Assembly (NCBI GenBank): GCA_015231395.1
Contig: JADGBP010000039.1
Coordinates: 1-11,113, forward strand
Length of the DNA stretch: 11,113 bases
Direction of reading: 5' to 3'
Source: Desulfamplus sp.
GTDB taxonomy: Bacteria > Desulfobacterota > Desulfobacteria > Desulfobacterales > Desulfobacteraceae
Of this stretch, positions 1 to 5,675 are shown piece by piece. The notes beneath the pieces were generated by a model. That model was given only the letters and a program-made list of their open reading frames with translations. It was not told the DNA's origin and searched no databases. Position numbers and translations under genes: made by a program. Position 1 is the stretch's first letter. Each line of letters opens with the position of its first letter.

Positions 1-125
1 CCGCCGCTGCCAGTTTCAACTGACAGCCCAGTAGCTTTCAATCTTTCAAACAGTGCCCATCTGGTTGTATTAACTGCCGCAGCATCTTTTAATGGAACTT
101 TGGCCTGAGCCAGAATCTGTTTCAA
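1..125 (-). pseudogene. iscB: IscB-type nuclease, internal fragment (inverted piece)
   Basis: On the minus strand one open frame reads, in order, LKQILAQAKVPLKDAAAVN, then TTRWALFERLKATGL, then SVETGSGG. This is the hallmark stretch following the HNH domain in IscB/RRXRR-HNH proteins, the IS200/IS605-associated ancestors of Cas9. The piece runs off the left edge. At about base 125 it ends abruptly at a plus-strand piece of the same gene family. In an intact IscB the next segment would be the rest of the RuvC-III region, about 80 residues, before the C-terminal domain, and that should lie in the same orientation. The omega-RNA that partners IscB would lie upstream of the gene and is not in view. 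The family call rests on remembered family motifs and is fairly secure. Whether this is an inversion or two abutting copies cannot be decided here. Confidence 0.75.
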
Positions 126-391
126 GAACATCGGCAAAATCTCAGAAAGTAGTAAAAGGATTTCAAACAGGCGATATGGTTAAAGCTGTAGTAACAAAAG
201 GTAAGAAGACAGGCGTATATAGTGGACGTATTGCTGTGCGAATTTCAGGTTACTTCAACATCACCACGCGAAATGGTGTGGTGCAGGGAATTGGCTACAA
301 AAGTTGTCTGAAACTGCATGGCTCTGATGGCTATAACTACATAACAAGCTACAAGGAGGATGTGCATTCCTCCGCTACCCTGAAGGGATAG
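119..391 (+). pseudogene. iscB: IscB C-terminal domain remnant
   Basis: The plus frame contains SRTSAKSQKVVKGFQTGDMV, followed by KAVVTKGKKTGVYSGRIAVR, then GVVQGIGYKSCLKLHGSDGY. This is the conserved C-terminal (PAM/TAM-interacting side) domain of IscB. It is only about 90 residues of a protein usually near 400-500, with no RRXRR bridge helix, RuvC or HNH motifs in frame, so it cannot be an active nuclease. An ATG at 92 opens the frame, but the first residues (MELWPEPE...) come from the opposite-strand IscB piece read in the wrong direction and are not a native start. The stop codon at 389-391 lies inside the element's right-end hairpin, as is common for IS605-type elements. Confidence 0.8.
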
Positions 392-404
392 CTGTTTCCT
401 GCAC
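362..404 (+). mobile_element. IS200/IS605-type right-end imperfect hairpin
   Basis: Outer arms GTGCA (362-366) and TGCAC (400-404) enclose an inner stem GCTA-CCC / GGG-(A)-TAGC with a TGAA loop (374-392). The internal loops carry TTCCTCC and TTTCCT. This arrangement (an AT-TCCTCC half, a GC stem, then a mirrored TCCT) is the usual subterminal palindrome at the right end of IscB/TnpB-carrying IS200/IS605 elements, which the TnpA(Y1) transposase recognises as a single-stranded hairpin. It overlaps the end of the IscB C-terminal remnant, as expected. No tnpA is in view, so the element is at best mobilised in trans and more likely dead. Confidence 0.55.
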
Positions 405-446
405 CATTCTTATGAACTGGTTCACCGAATATAGTTTTCCAGATAA

Positions 447-743
447 TTAAATTGGCAAGAGCACTGTAGGGGCAATCCTTTGTGGTTGCCCTTCAAAATT
501 GAGAATGCCAAAATATTTTTCTGGAAGTCTATAGTTACTATAATCGTCTCCTCCTGCATCAAATCCCTTAAGCCTGTCTTCTGCCTCATTCAGTGCTGTA
601 ATAAAAAGAATCGGAATTCTTGATCCTTTTAGACTGGCACGTAAAGTCCTGCATACTTCAAATCCATCCATACCTGGCATCATAACATCAAGAAGAATCA
701 GATCCGGCATTTTCCTGTCAACATATTTTTGAAGGGGAAGAAT
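447..743 (-). pseudogene. Truncated response-regulator receiver domain
   Basis: The minus frame carries the middle and late part of a CheY-like receiver: MPDLILLDVMMPGMDGFEVC with the phosphoacceptor aspartate in LLD, then IPILFITAL and FDAGGDDY. In-frame codons upstream of the ATG at 710 (LQKYVDRK) look continuous with the domain, but the N-terminal acidic pair (DD) strand is missing. After GGDDY the expected I-T-K-P-F and last helix are absent. The frame instead runs into about 30 unrelated residues derived from a small palindrome (TATAG-TTA-CTATA at 530-542) and the hairpin repeat at 466-491. With no acidic pocket, no conserved lysine and no output domain, this is a remnant. It resembles the receiver of the HD-GYP protein further on (LMDIMMPQMDG) but is not a copy of it. 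Confidence 0.65.
466..491. repeat. Short hairpin repeat of GGGGCAA...TTGCCC type
   Basis: GGGCAA (470-475), a bulged T and CC pair with GG and TTGCCC (484-491) around a TTTGT loop, preceded by GTAG. Short palindromes of the form GTAGGGGC...GCCC occur as dispersed intergenic repeats in many bacterial genomes, so this may be a small non-autonomous repeat. It lies within the frame that continues past the truncated receiver domain, so the last ~30 codons of that frame are repeat-derived. No second copy is seen in this window. Confidence 0.4.
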
Positions 744-777
744 GGTCTTGCAGTTTTTCTTACAGATGCAAAATGGC

Positions 778-807
778 TTGACACTTTTCCCATAGAATGT
801 TTAGAGT
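778..807 (+). promoter_or_regulatory. Possible sigma-70 promoter for the receiver-kinase gene
   Basis: A perfect TTGACA (778-783) is followed after 18 bases by TAGAGT (802-807, 4 of 6 matches to TATAAT). It lies 27 bases upstream of the kinase ATG, which leaves room for a short leader carrying the AGGAG ribosome binding site. The -10 is weak, so this is only a candidate. Confidence 0.35.
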
Positions 808-834
808 TTACTACTACTGAAACGAGGAGATTTA

Positions 835-2310
835 ATGGAATATAAACTTCTTATTATTGATGATGATCCTGATGTGCTTGCGTCTTTGTCCGACCTTCTT
901 GAGGACGAAGGATTTAATGTTAGAACTGCTACTTGTGGAGAAGAAGCCCTTGAAATGTTTTCAGATTTCAACCCATCTGTAGTTATCTCAGATATGCAGA
1001 TGTCTGGCATGACCGGTCTTGAATTTTTGCAGGAAATCAGAAAAATCAATGCTTATGTCCAAATTATTATTTTGACAGGATATGCCTCAGTTAAAAATGT
1101 CTCTGATGCCATGGCTCATAATGGTGCATTTGCATATTTTCAGAAGCCGATAATGGAATTTGACATTTTTTTTGCAACAATTCGTCAAGCTTTTGAAAAA
1201 GAGCGGCTCATCATAGAAAATAATCTGTGGGAGGATCGGCTAAAAACTGTAAATACCAGATTTGAAACCATTTTTGAAAATATGGATGCAGTGATCTATG
1301 TGGCAGATATGAATACATATGATATTATTTATGCAAACTCAAAATTTAAGACCATGTTTGGTGATTATAATGATGGTGACCGAAGATGCTGGGAGATGCT
1401 GCAAAAAGATGGAACTGGTCCATGCCCTTTTTGTACAAATTCAAAGCTTATTGATCAACACGGCAAACCCTTGAGTCCATATACTTGGGAATTTTTTCAC
1501 CCGACGGTCAGGCGGTGGTTCAGTATAAAAGACCAAGGAATTTACTGGCATGACGGTCGTGTGGTAAAACTTCAAACAGCAATGGACATAACCCAATACT
1601 ACAAGCTTTCCCGAGAGCTTGAAAACTCCAAAAGATTTAAAGCCATAGGAGTCCTTGCAGGGGGCATTGCCCATGACATCAATAATGCTCTCGCTGCCAT
1701 TTTGGGCAATATAAACATGATACAACTTATAGTGGATGATTCAGATACAAATGAGTATTGTAAAGAAGCGGAGAACGGAGTTATGCTGGCAAAGACTCTG
1801 GCAGGAAAGCTTCTGGAATTTGTCAGGGGAGATGCTCCTGTAAAAAAACACATTAATATGAAAGAACTCCTGAATGAATTTATTCTTGAAAATCAGTTTA
1901 CATCAAAGGTTGTATTTAGCATTGCAGATGAATCGACTCATTATAATATTGATGCTGATGCCGAGCAGATTAAAACCGTTCTATACAATATTTGTATGAA
2001 TGCCAGCGAATCCATGAATCTTAAAGGCACTATCGGGGTTGACTTAAAACGTTCTTATAACACCATGAAAAATTGTGATTATGTTGTAATAAGCATTCAT
2101 GATGATGGTACAGGAATCTCTCTTTCAAACCTTGAAAAGGTATTTGATCCTTATTTTACAACCAAATTTCAAGGTGAACAAAAAGGAACAGGCATGGGTC
2201 TTTCAACTGCCTACTCCATAATTAAAAGGCACGGGGGTTATATTGATATTGATTCAGTAGAGGGCAAAGGCACCCAGGTTGATGTCTGTCTGCCCACAAT
2301 TTCTGTTTAG
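835..2310 (+). CDS. Receiver-PAS-histidine kinase (hybrid sensor kinase)
   Basis: Soluble 491-residue signalling protein. Residues 1-120 form a CheY-like receiver with acidic pair D9-D11, phosphoacceptor D53 (ISDMQMSGM), T81 and K104-P105. Residues ~140-260 form a PAS domain with cysteines C185, C197 and C200 in a GPCPFC motif. The dimerisation/phosphoacceptor helix ~268-300 contains AGGIAHDINNALAAILGNI, with H280 as likely phosphorylation site. The C-terminal HATPase has N box NICMNASESM (N389), G1 DDGTGIS, F box FDPYFTTK and G2 GTGMGLS. All catalytic motifs are intact. There is no signal peptide or membrane segment, so input is cytoplasmic, through phosphorylation of its own receiver by another kinase and/or a ligand of the PAS domain. 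AGGAG at 824-828, 6 bases before the ATG, supports the start. No DNA-binding partner is adjacent on this strand; the convergent sigma-54 regulator and HD-GYP genes are possible partners. Confidence 0.92.
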   Translation: MEYKLLIIDDDPDVLASLSDLLEDEGFNVRTATCGEEALEMFSDFNPSVVISDMQMSGMTGLEFLQEIRKINAYVQIIILTGYASVKNVSDAMAHNGAFAYFQKPIMEFDIFFATIRQAFEKERLIIENNLWEDRLKTVNTRFETIFENMDAVIYVADMNTYDIIYANSKFKTMFGDYNDGDRRCWEMLQKDGTGPCPFCTNSKLIDQHGKPLSPYTWEFFHPTVRRWFSIKDQGIYWHDGRVVKLQTAMDITQYYKLSRELENSKRFKAIGVLAGGIAHDINNALAAILGNINMIQLIVDDSDTNEYCKEAENGVMLAKTLAGKLLEFVRGDAPVKKHINMKELLNEFILENQFTSKVVFSIADESTHYNIDADAEQIKTVLYNICMNASESMNLKGTIGVDLKRSYNTMKNCDYVVISIHDDGTGISLSNLEKVFDPYFTTKFQGEQKGTGMGLSTAYSIIKRHGGYIDIDSVEGKGTQVDVCLPTISV

Positions 2311-2320
2311 ACAATGCTCT

Positions 2321-2365
2321 GATTTTTAATTTTGGCTTATATCATAATTTGGATTTTTAATTTTG
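2321..2365. repeat. 14-bp direct repeat in convergent intergenic gap
   Basis: GATTTTTAATTTTG occurs at 2321-2334 and 2352-2365, 31 bases apart. It lies in the ~105-bp AT-rich gap between the kinase stop and the convergent HD-GYP stop. I see no convincing GC stem with a U-tract here, so no terminator is called. Confidence 0.4.
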
Positions 2366-2415
2366 ATTTGTATTAGAATAAAGACAGTACTCAGAATTTA
2401 AAACTTGCAATAATT

Positions 2416-3465
2416 TCAGCAAAAAGTCTTGTATTCTTTCTTTTCCCTCTTATCCCAAATCTGTTTTACCTCACCGATATTTTTTTCAACCTTCAAAAAA
2501 CACTTAACAATTTCTGGATCAAAATGACTTCCAGAGCTTGCTTTGATTTCCTCAAGTGCACGCTCTAAAGGCCAAGCCTCTTTATACGGACGCTTCATGG
2601 TCAATGCATCAAAAACATCTGCCACAGCCACGATTCTTGCAGACTCCGGAATCTCCTCTCTTTTGAGTCCTCTTGGATAACCTTTGCCATTCCATTTTTC
2701 ATGGTGAAACAGGGCAACATCCGAAGCCATGCTAAATAAAGGTGTAGTGGATTTTGACAAAATACTGTGTCCTATTTGAGGATGAGTTTTCATAATTTTC
2801 CAATCCTCATCAGTCAATGGTCCCGTTTTTTTAAGAATGGCATCTGGTATGCCAAGTTTTCCAATATCATGCATGGGTGCTGCAAGTTCAAGCATGGCAC
2901 TCATTTCAACACTCCACTCCATGCAACTTGCTATAGCAGAGCTATACGCTGCCATTCGCCAAATATGTGTGCCAGTATCAGTATCATTGTAGTCGCCTGC
3001 CTCTCCTAACATAAATATGGCAGAACGCTGACTTTCCTCAAGTTCTGATGTTCGCTGCATAACCGTCTTTTCACAGGCGACCTTCTGATCATGAAGGGCA
3101 AGATGGTTGGCTACCCTTGCCCGCACAATCACTTTAGAAACAGGTTTTGTAATATAATCCACTCCACCAACTTCAAATCCTCGGCTCTCATCTTCCACAT
3201 CAGACATGGCTGTAATAAATATTATAGGTATATCCGAAGTCTTTGGATCTGCCTTCAACATTTTACATGCTTTATATCCATCCATCTGAGGCATCATTAT
3301 ATCCATCAGGATAATATCAGGCATCACTTTATTTGCAACATCAATGGCATTTACTCCGTTAATGGCAAAAGAGAGCAGATAATCTTCTGCAAGTATATGA
3401 CGCATTAGCTGGAGATTATTGGGTTCATCATCTACAACCAGTACTCTCCATTTATGATCTTCCAT
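2416..3465 (-). CDS. Receiver-HD-GYP response regulator, likely c-di-GMP phosphodiesterase
   Basis: The 349-residue product is of the RpfG type. Residues 6-125 are a receiver with D12-D13, phosphoacceptor D55 (LMDIMMPQMDG), T85 and K107-P108. Residues ~145-340 are an HD-GYP domain: H167 (TGTHIWR), H199-D200 with K203 (MHDIGKLGIPD), H228 (THPQIGHSIL), H254-H255 (HHEKWNGKGYP, the GYP signature) and AVADVFDALTMKRPYKEAWP. These are the metal-ligand and signature positions of active HD-GYP enzymes, which linearise cyclic di-GMP. A short coiled linker joins the domains. The start is supported by AGGAG 9 bases upstream. It follows the sigma-54 regulator after 45 bases on the same strand, so the two are probably cotranscribed, with the regulator first. 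The ribosome binding site sits in the loop of a 4-bp GTAC inverted repeat (3471-3482), which may be fortuitous. Confidence 0.93.
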   Translation of the reverse strand: MEDHKWRVLVVDDEPNNLQLMRHILAEDYLLSFAINGVNAIDVANKVMPDIILMDIMMPQMDGYKACKMLKADPKTSDIPIIFITAMSDVEDESRGFEVGGVDYITKPVSKVIVRARVANHLALHDQKVACEKTVMQRTSELEESQRSAIFMLGEAGDYNDTDTGTHIWRMAAYSSAIASCMEWSVEMSAMLELAAPMHDIGKLGIPDAILKKTGPLTDEDWKIMKTHPQIGHSILSKSTTPLFSMASDVALFHHEKWNGKGYPRGLKREEIPESARIVAVADVFDALTMKRPYKEAWPLERALEEIKASSGSHFDPEIVKCFLKVEKNIGEVKQIWDKREKKEYKTFC

Positions 3466-3510
3466 AATATGTACTCCTGTACGCAGTAAAATTGCCTATG
3501 TTCAATACCA

Positions 3511-4935
3511 TCAAACTTTAAAATCTTCTTTCTTGATATCAAGCTGTTTCATTTTATTATAAAGCCCTCGTGGATGAATACCAGCCATTTTCGCGGCGTT
3601 TCCTACCCTGCCATTCATCTTTTTAAGTGCGATTTCAATATAAAGACGCTCAACATGGTTGATAACTTCCGAGGTCACTTCGGGCAGGGTTTTATTATCC
3701 CATGACGCGGTGTTAAATATCTGATTTTCAATGGAAATAGAATTAAGTTTCACTCCTGTAGGATTGAAAATACTTTCTGGAAGGTCTTCTGGTTTGATGG
3801 TTTCCGTCCTGCAAAGAAGCATGGCTCTCTCAATTACATTCATAAGCTCTCTTACATTGCCTGGCCAGTCGTAGCGGCTCATAAGTTTAATTGCCTCTTC
3901 TGATATTCCGATAACCTCCCGACCGATCTTCTTGCGAAAATATGAGATAAAATTACGGATCAGAGCAGGGATATCTTCTCTTCTTCGGCATAAAGAAGGA
4001 ATTGTCAATGATACCACGCTGATTCTGTAAAACAGATCCCTGCGAAAACGACCAAGCTCAATTTCATGTTCAAGATCCTTGTTGGTTGCCGCAATGACCC
4101 GGACATCCACCCAAATAGGTTCTTCTCCGCCAATTGGCACAATTTCATAATCTTGAAGCACTCTGAGCAGTTTTGTCTGCAGATGCAGGGGCATATCTCC
4201 TATCTCATCAAGAAAAATTGTGCCATTATGGGCAAGTTCAAATGCCCCCCTGCGGGCTCGGATGGCACCGGTAAACGCCCCTTGTTCATGACCGAAAAGC
4301 TCGGTTTCAAGAAGCTGTTCCGGAAGGGCTGCGGTATTGACTGCAATAAAAGGACCGTTGGAACGTGGGCCTTCGGCATGAATTGCTTTTGCTAAATGTT
4401 CCTTTCCCACACCGGTTTCACCTAAAATCAGCAAGGTAGCATTGCTGTTTACAACCTGATGCACCTCTTCCATAAAAATCTGCATCTGCTGACTGTCAGA
4501 TACAAAATCGCTGATCTTGGGTTTTAAACGACCTTTGCGGTCATACCTGTCCATTATGTTAAATTGACGGCGGGACTCTACAATAGTCTCCATAGCCTCA
4601 ATGAGACTGGTTATGGAAATACCGGAATAGAGCACAGCATCAGCACCTGCGGCAAGCAACTGGGCATGGTCTTCGGAAGAGTCATTTGCATGCAGGACAA
4701 TGGTCACGGGTTTCTCAGGAAGGTTGTTTAGCACTGAAAGACCGGACTCTACAGGCTTTGGAATCATTGATTCACTGATGAGAAAAATGTCTGCACAACT
4801 GCGGACGAGAGATTGCCATACTCCATTGTTTCGTCCAAATTTTTTAATCTGGACATCGGAAATCTCATCTAATTTATCTATAATCTTAGATTCAAGTTTT
4901 TTGTCTTTTATCGCCAGAGCAAGTCTTAACAGCAT
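3511..4935 (-). CDS. Sigma-54-dependent enhancer-binding regulator with degenerate receiver
   Basis: NtrC-class activator, 474 residues from the start chosen here. The frame stays open to an ATG at 4986, but the internal ATG at 4935 has GGAG five bases upstream (4941-4944) and begins a normal first beta strand, so it is preferred. Residues 1-~125 have receiver-like architecture but lack the acidic pocket, and the phosphoacceptor position reads serine ([10 protein letters not shown]54). Residues ~150-385 form the AAA+ domain: Walker A GETGVGKE (~172-179), the sigma-54 contact loop GAFTGA (219-224), Walker [11 protein letters not shown], an arginine-finger region [11 protein letters not shown] and [16 protein letters not shown]. 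The C-terminus is a Fis-type helix-turn-helix ([20 protein letters not shown]). It should activate sigma-54 promoters, but its N-terminal domain is unlikely to be switched by aspartyl phosphorylation. The HD-GYP gene follows it. Confidence 0.93.
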   Translation of the reverse strand: MLLRLALAIKDKKLESKIIDKLDEISDVQIKKFGRNNGVWQSLVRSCADIFLISESMIPKPVESGLSVLNNLPEKPVTIVLHANDSSEDHAQLLAAGADAVLYSGISITSLIEAMETIVESRRQFNIMDRYDRKGRLKPKISDFVSDSQQMQIFMEEVHQVVNSNATLLILGETGVGKEHLAKAIHAEGPRSNGPFIAVNTAALPEQLLETELFGHEQGAFTGAIRARRGAFELAHNGTIFLDEIGDMPLHLQTKLLRVLQDYEIVPIGGEEPIWVDVRVIAATNKDLEHEIELGRFRRDLFYRISVVSLTIPSLCRRREDIPALIRNFISYFRKKIGREVIGISEEAIKLMSRYDWPGNVRELMNVIERAMLLCRTETIKPEDLPESIFNPTGVKLNSISIENQIFNTASWDNKTLPEVTSEVINHVERLYIEIALKKMNGRVGNAAKMAGIHPRGLYNKMKQLDIKKEDFKV

Positions 4936-5025
4936 AATCACTCCAAAATATATAATATGAAATATATCCAAAATCAGTATTTTCATGTCACTTTATATCA
5001 AGCCAGTATATTTGTGAATGAAAAA

Positions 5026-5089
5026 TTTGACACTGAAAACACATTTGCTTTTCATGGTCGGGGTAGGAGAAACTCAACCATGGGCGTTT
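5026..5089 (-). repeat. Dispersed ~60-bp intergenic repeat, copy A
   Basis: Read on the minus strand, this begins AAACGCCCATGG, continues GAGTTTCT, then CCCCGACCATGAAAAGCAAA and TGTGTTTTCA. The same order of blocks occurs on the plus strand at 9923-9986 (near-colinear) and, more diverged, at 7699-7767. The core TGAAAA...TTTTCA is a 6-bp inverted repeat around a 9-base loop. It lies about 90 bases upstream of the sigma-54 regulator start and on that gene's coding strand. Coordinates are approximate because they were aligned by eye. Confidence 0.6.
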
Positions 5090-5122
5090 GCCTTGTCCCG
5101 ATTGCTTTGCCATAAAATTTGG

Positions 5123-5151
5123 TTGACAATTAACTGAAAAAAAATTATTAC
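5123..5151 (+). promoter_or_regulatory. Sigma-70-type promoter of tRNA-Pro
   Basis: TTGACA (5123-5128) and TATTAC (5146-5151) are separated by exactly 17 bases, placing a start near 5158, some 25 bases before the mature tRNA. The -35 is perfect and the -10 matches 4 of 6. The A-rich spacer fits a strong stable-RNA promoter. This is the best canonical promoter in the window. Confidence 0.55.
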
Positions 5152-5183
5152 TGCCACACTATTTTTTGATGTTGTTTTTATGT

Positions 5184-5260
5184 CGGGATGTGGCTCAGTC
5201 TGGTAGAGCACAGCGTTCGGGACGCTGGGGTCGGAAGTTCGAATCTTCTCATCCCGACCA
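5184..5260 (+). tRNA. tRNA-Pro (anticodon CGG)
   Basis: A complete 77-base cloverleaf. The acceptor stem CGGGATG (5184-5190) pairs with CATCCCG (5250-5256), followed by discriminator A and an encoded CCA (5258-5260). The D-arm is GCTCAGTCTGGTAGAGC. The anticodon stem CAGCG/CGCTG encloses the loop TTCGGGA, giving anticodon CGG at 5218-5220, which reads CCG proline codons. The T-arm contains GTTCGAATC. It stands alone between the sigma-54 regulator and the cobalamin riboswitch. tRNA 3' ends are frequent integration sites, but no matching 3'-end repeat was seen in this window. Confidence 0.97.
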
Positions 5261-5294
5261 TTGAAAATAAAGGTTCTCAATTTAATTACAAATT

Positions 5295-5345
5295 AAGCAT
5301 AGTGAATCATGAAGCATAGTGAATCATGAAGCATAGTGAACCATA
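5295..5345 (+). repeat. 17-bp tandem repeat, three units
   Basis: AAGCATAGTGAATCATG occurs at 5295-5311 and again exactly at 5312-5328. A third unit at 5329-5345 differs only in its last bases (AAGCATAGTGAACCATA). The array lies between the tRNA-Pro and the riboswitch aptamer, that is, in the region that must hold the promoter of the corrinoid operon. It could be binding-site iteration or replication slippage. TATAAG hexamers at 5351 and 5361 follow it, but no good -35 was found at a proper distance. Confidence 0.85.
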
Positions 5346-5363
5346 AGAAATATAAGAAACTAT

Positions 5364-5530
5364 AAGGTGCTCATTTTTTGAGCTTAAAAAGGGAACCCTG
5401 TGAAAATCAGGGACGGGCCCGCCGCTGTAATCGGGGACTAATACCGAATTTGATGTCACTGTCCAATCATTAGGATGGGAAGACTCGGTAATCAGGATGA
5501 TCCGTGAGTCAGAAGACCTGCCTTGAGTTA
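5364..5530 (+). promoter_or_regulatory. Adenosylcobalamin riboswitch (cobalamin aptamer)
   Basis: The conserved landmarks appear in order. First is a stem-loop GCTCATTTTTTGAGC, then AAAAGGGAA, CCCTGTGAAAATCAGGG (5396-5412) and CGGGCCCGCCGCTGTAA (5414-5430), which is the B12-box core. A variable arm follows, then the 3' signature GAGTCAGAAGACCTGCC (5506-5522). Riboswitches of this class bind adenosylcobalamin or related cobamides and usually switch off corrinoid uptake or synthesis genes when the ligand is plentiful. It is followed at 5589-5621 by an intrinsic terminator and then by the BtuB-like receptor gene, the typical target. This places the downstream operon under cobamide control. The aptamer edges are approximate. 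Confidence 0.95.
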
Positions 5531-5533
5531 CGT

Positions 5534-5567
5534 TGGAATTTTTCCGTGGACAAGAAAAATCCATTTT
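5534..5567 (+). promoter_or_regulatory. Leader hairpin after the aptamer (possible expression-platform element)
   Basis: TGGAATTTTTC (5534-5544) can pair with GAAAAATCCA (5554-5563) with one bulged A, and TTTT follows at 5564-5567. The stem is AU-rich, so it would be a weak terminator. It more plausibly forms part of the switching region between aptamer and terminator. This is a by-eye fold only. Confidence 0.35.
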
Positions 5568-5588
5568 AAGATCTTGAGTTAAAAAGGG

Positions 5589-5630
5589 AAACCCCGGATC
5601 GATACACTCGGTCCGGGGTTTATTATTTTC
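5589..5630 (+). terminator. Intrinsic terminator of the riboswitch expression platform
   Basis: AAACCCCGGA (5589-5598) and TCCGGGGTTT (5612-5621) form a perfect 10-bp stem with a 13-base loop, followed by TATTATTTTC. It lies between the aptamer and the receptor ATG, so it is the likely ligand-controlled attenuator: ligand-bound RNA stops here, and unbound RNA reads through. The U-run is interrupted, so termination may be incomplete. Confidence 0.75.
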
Positions 5631-5675
5631 CCAGACCGGCAACTCAATTACATGCAGGAGAAATAAATTAAAAGT

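Noticed and set aside
711..845. Plus-strand frame ending LTDAKWLDTFPIECLEF...RRFNGI just over the kinase start
   Set aside because: It has no start, no recognisable domain, and overlaps the receiver remnant and the probable promoter. I could not support it as a gene.
3511..4986. Longer start at 4986 for the sigma-54 regulator
   Set aside because: The extra 17 residues are hydrophobic, unlike family members, and the ATG at 4935 has GGAG at correct spacing.
5074..5280. Minus-strand ORF across tRNA-Pro (RDEKIRTSDPSVPNAVLYQT...)
   Set aside because: It is antisense to a perfect tRNA. This peptide type is a well-known spurious translation of tRNA genes.
5307..5642. Minus-strand ORF across the riboswitch leader
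   Set aside because: It lies antisense to the conserved aptamer and terminator, with no recognisable domain.
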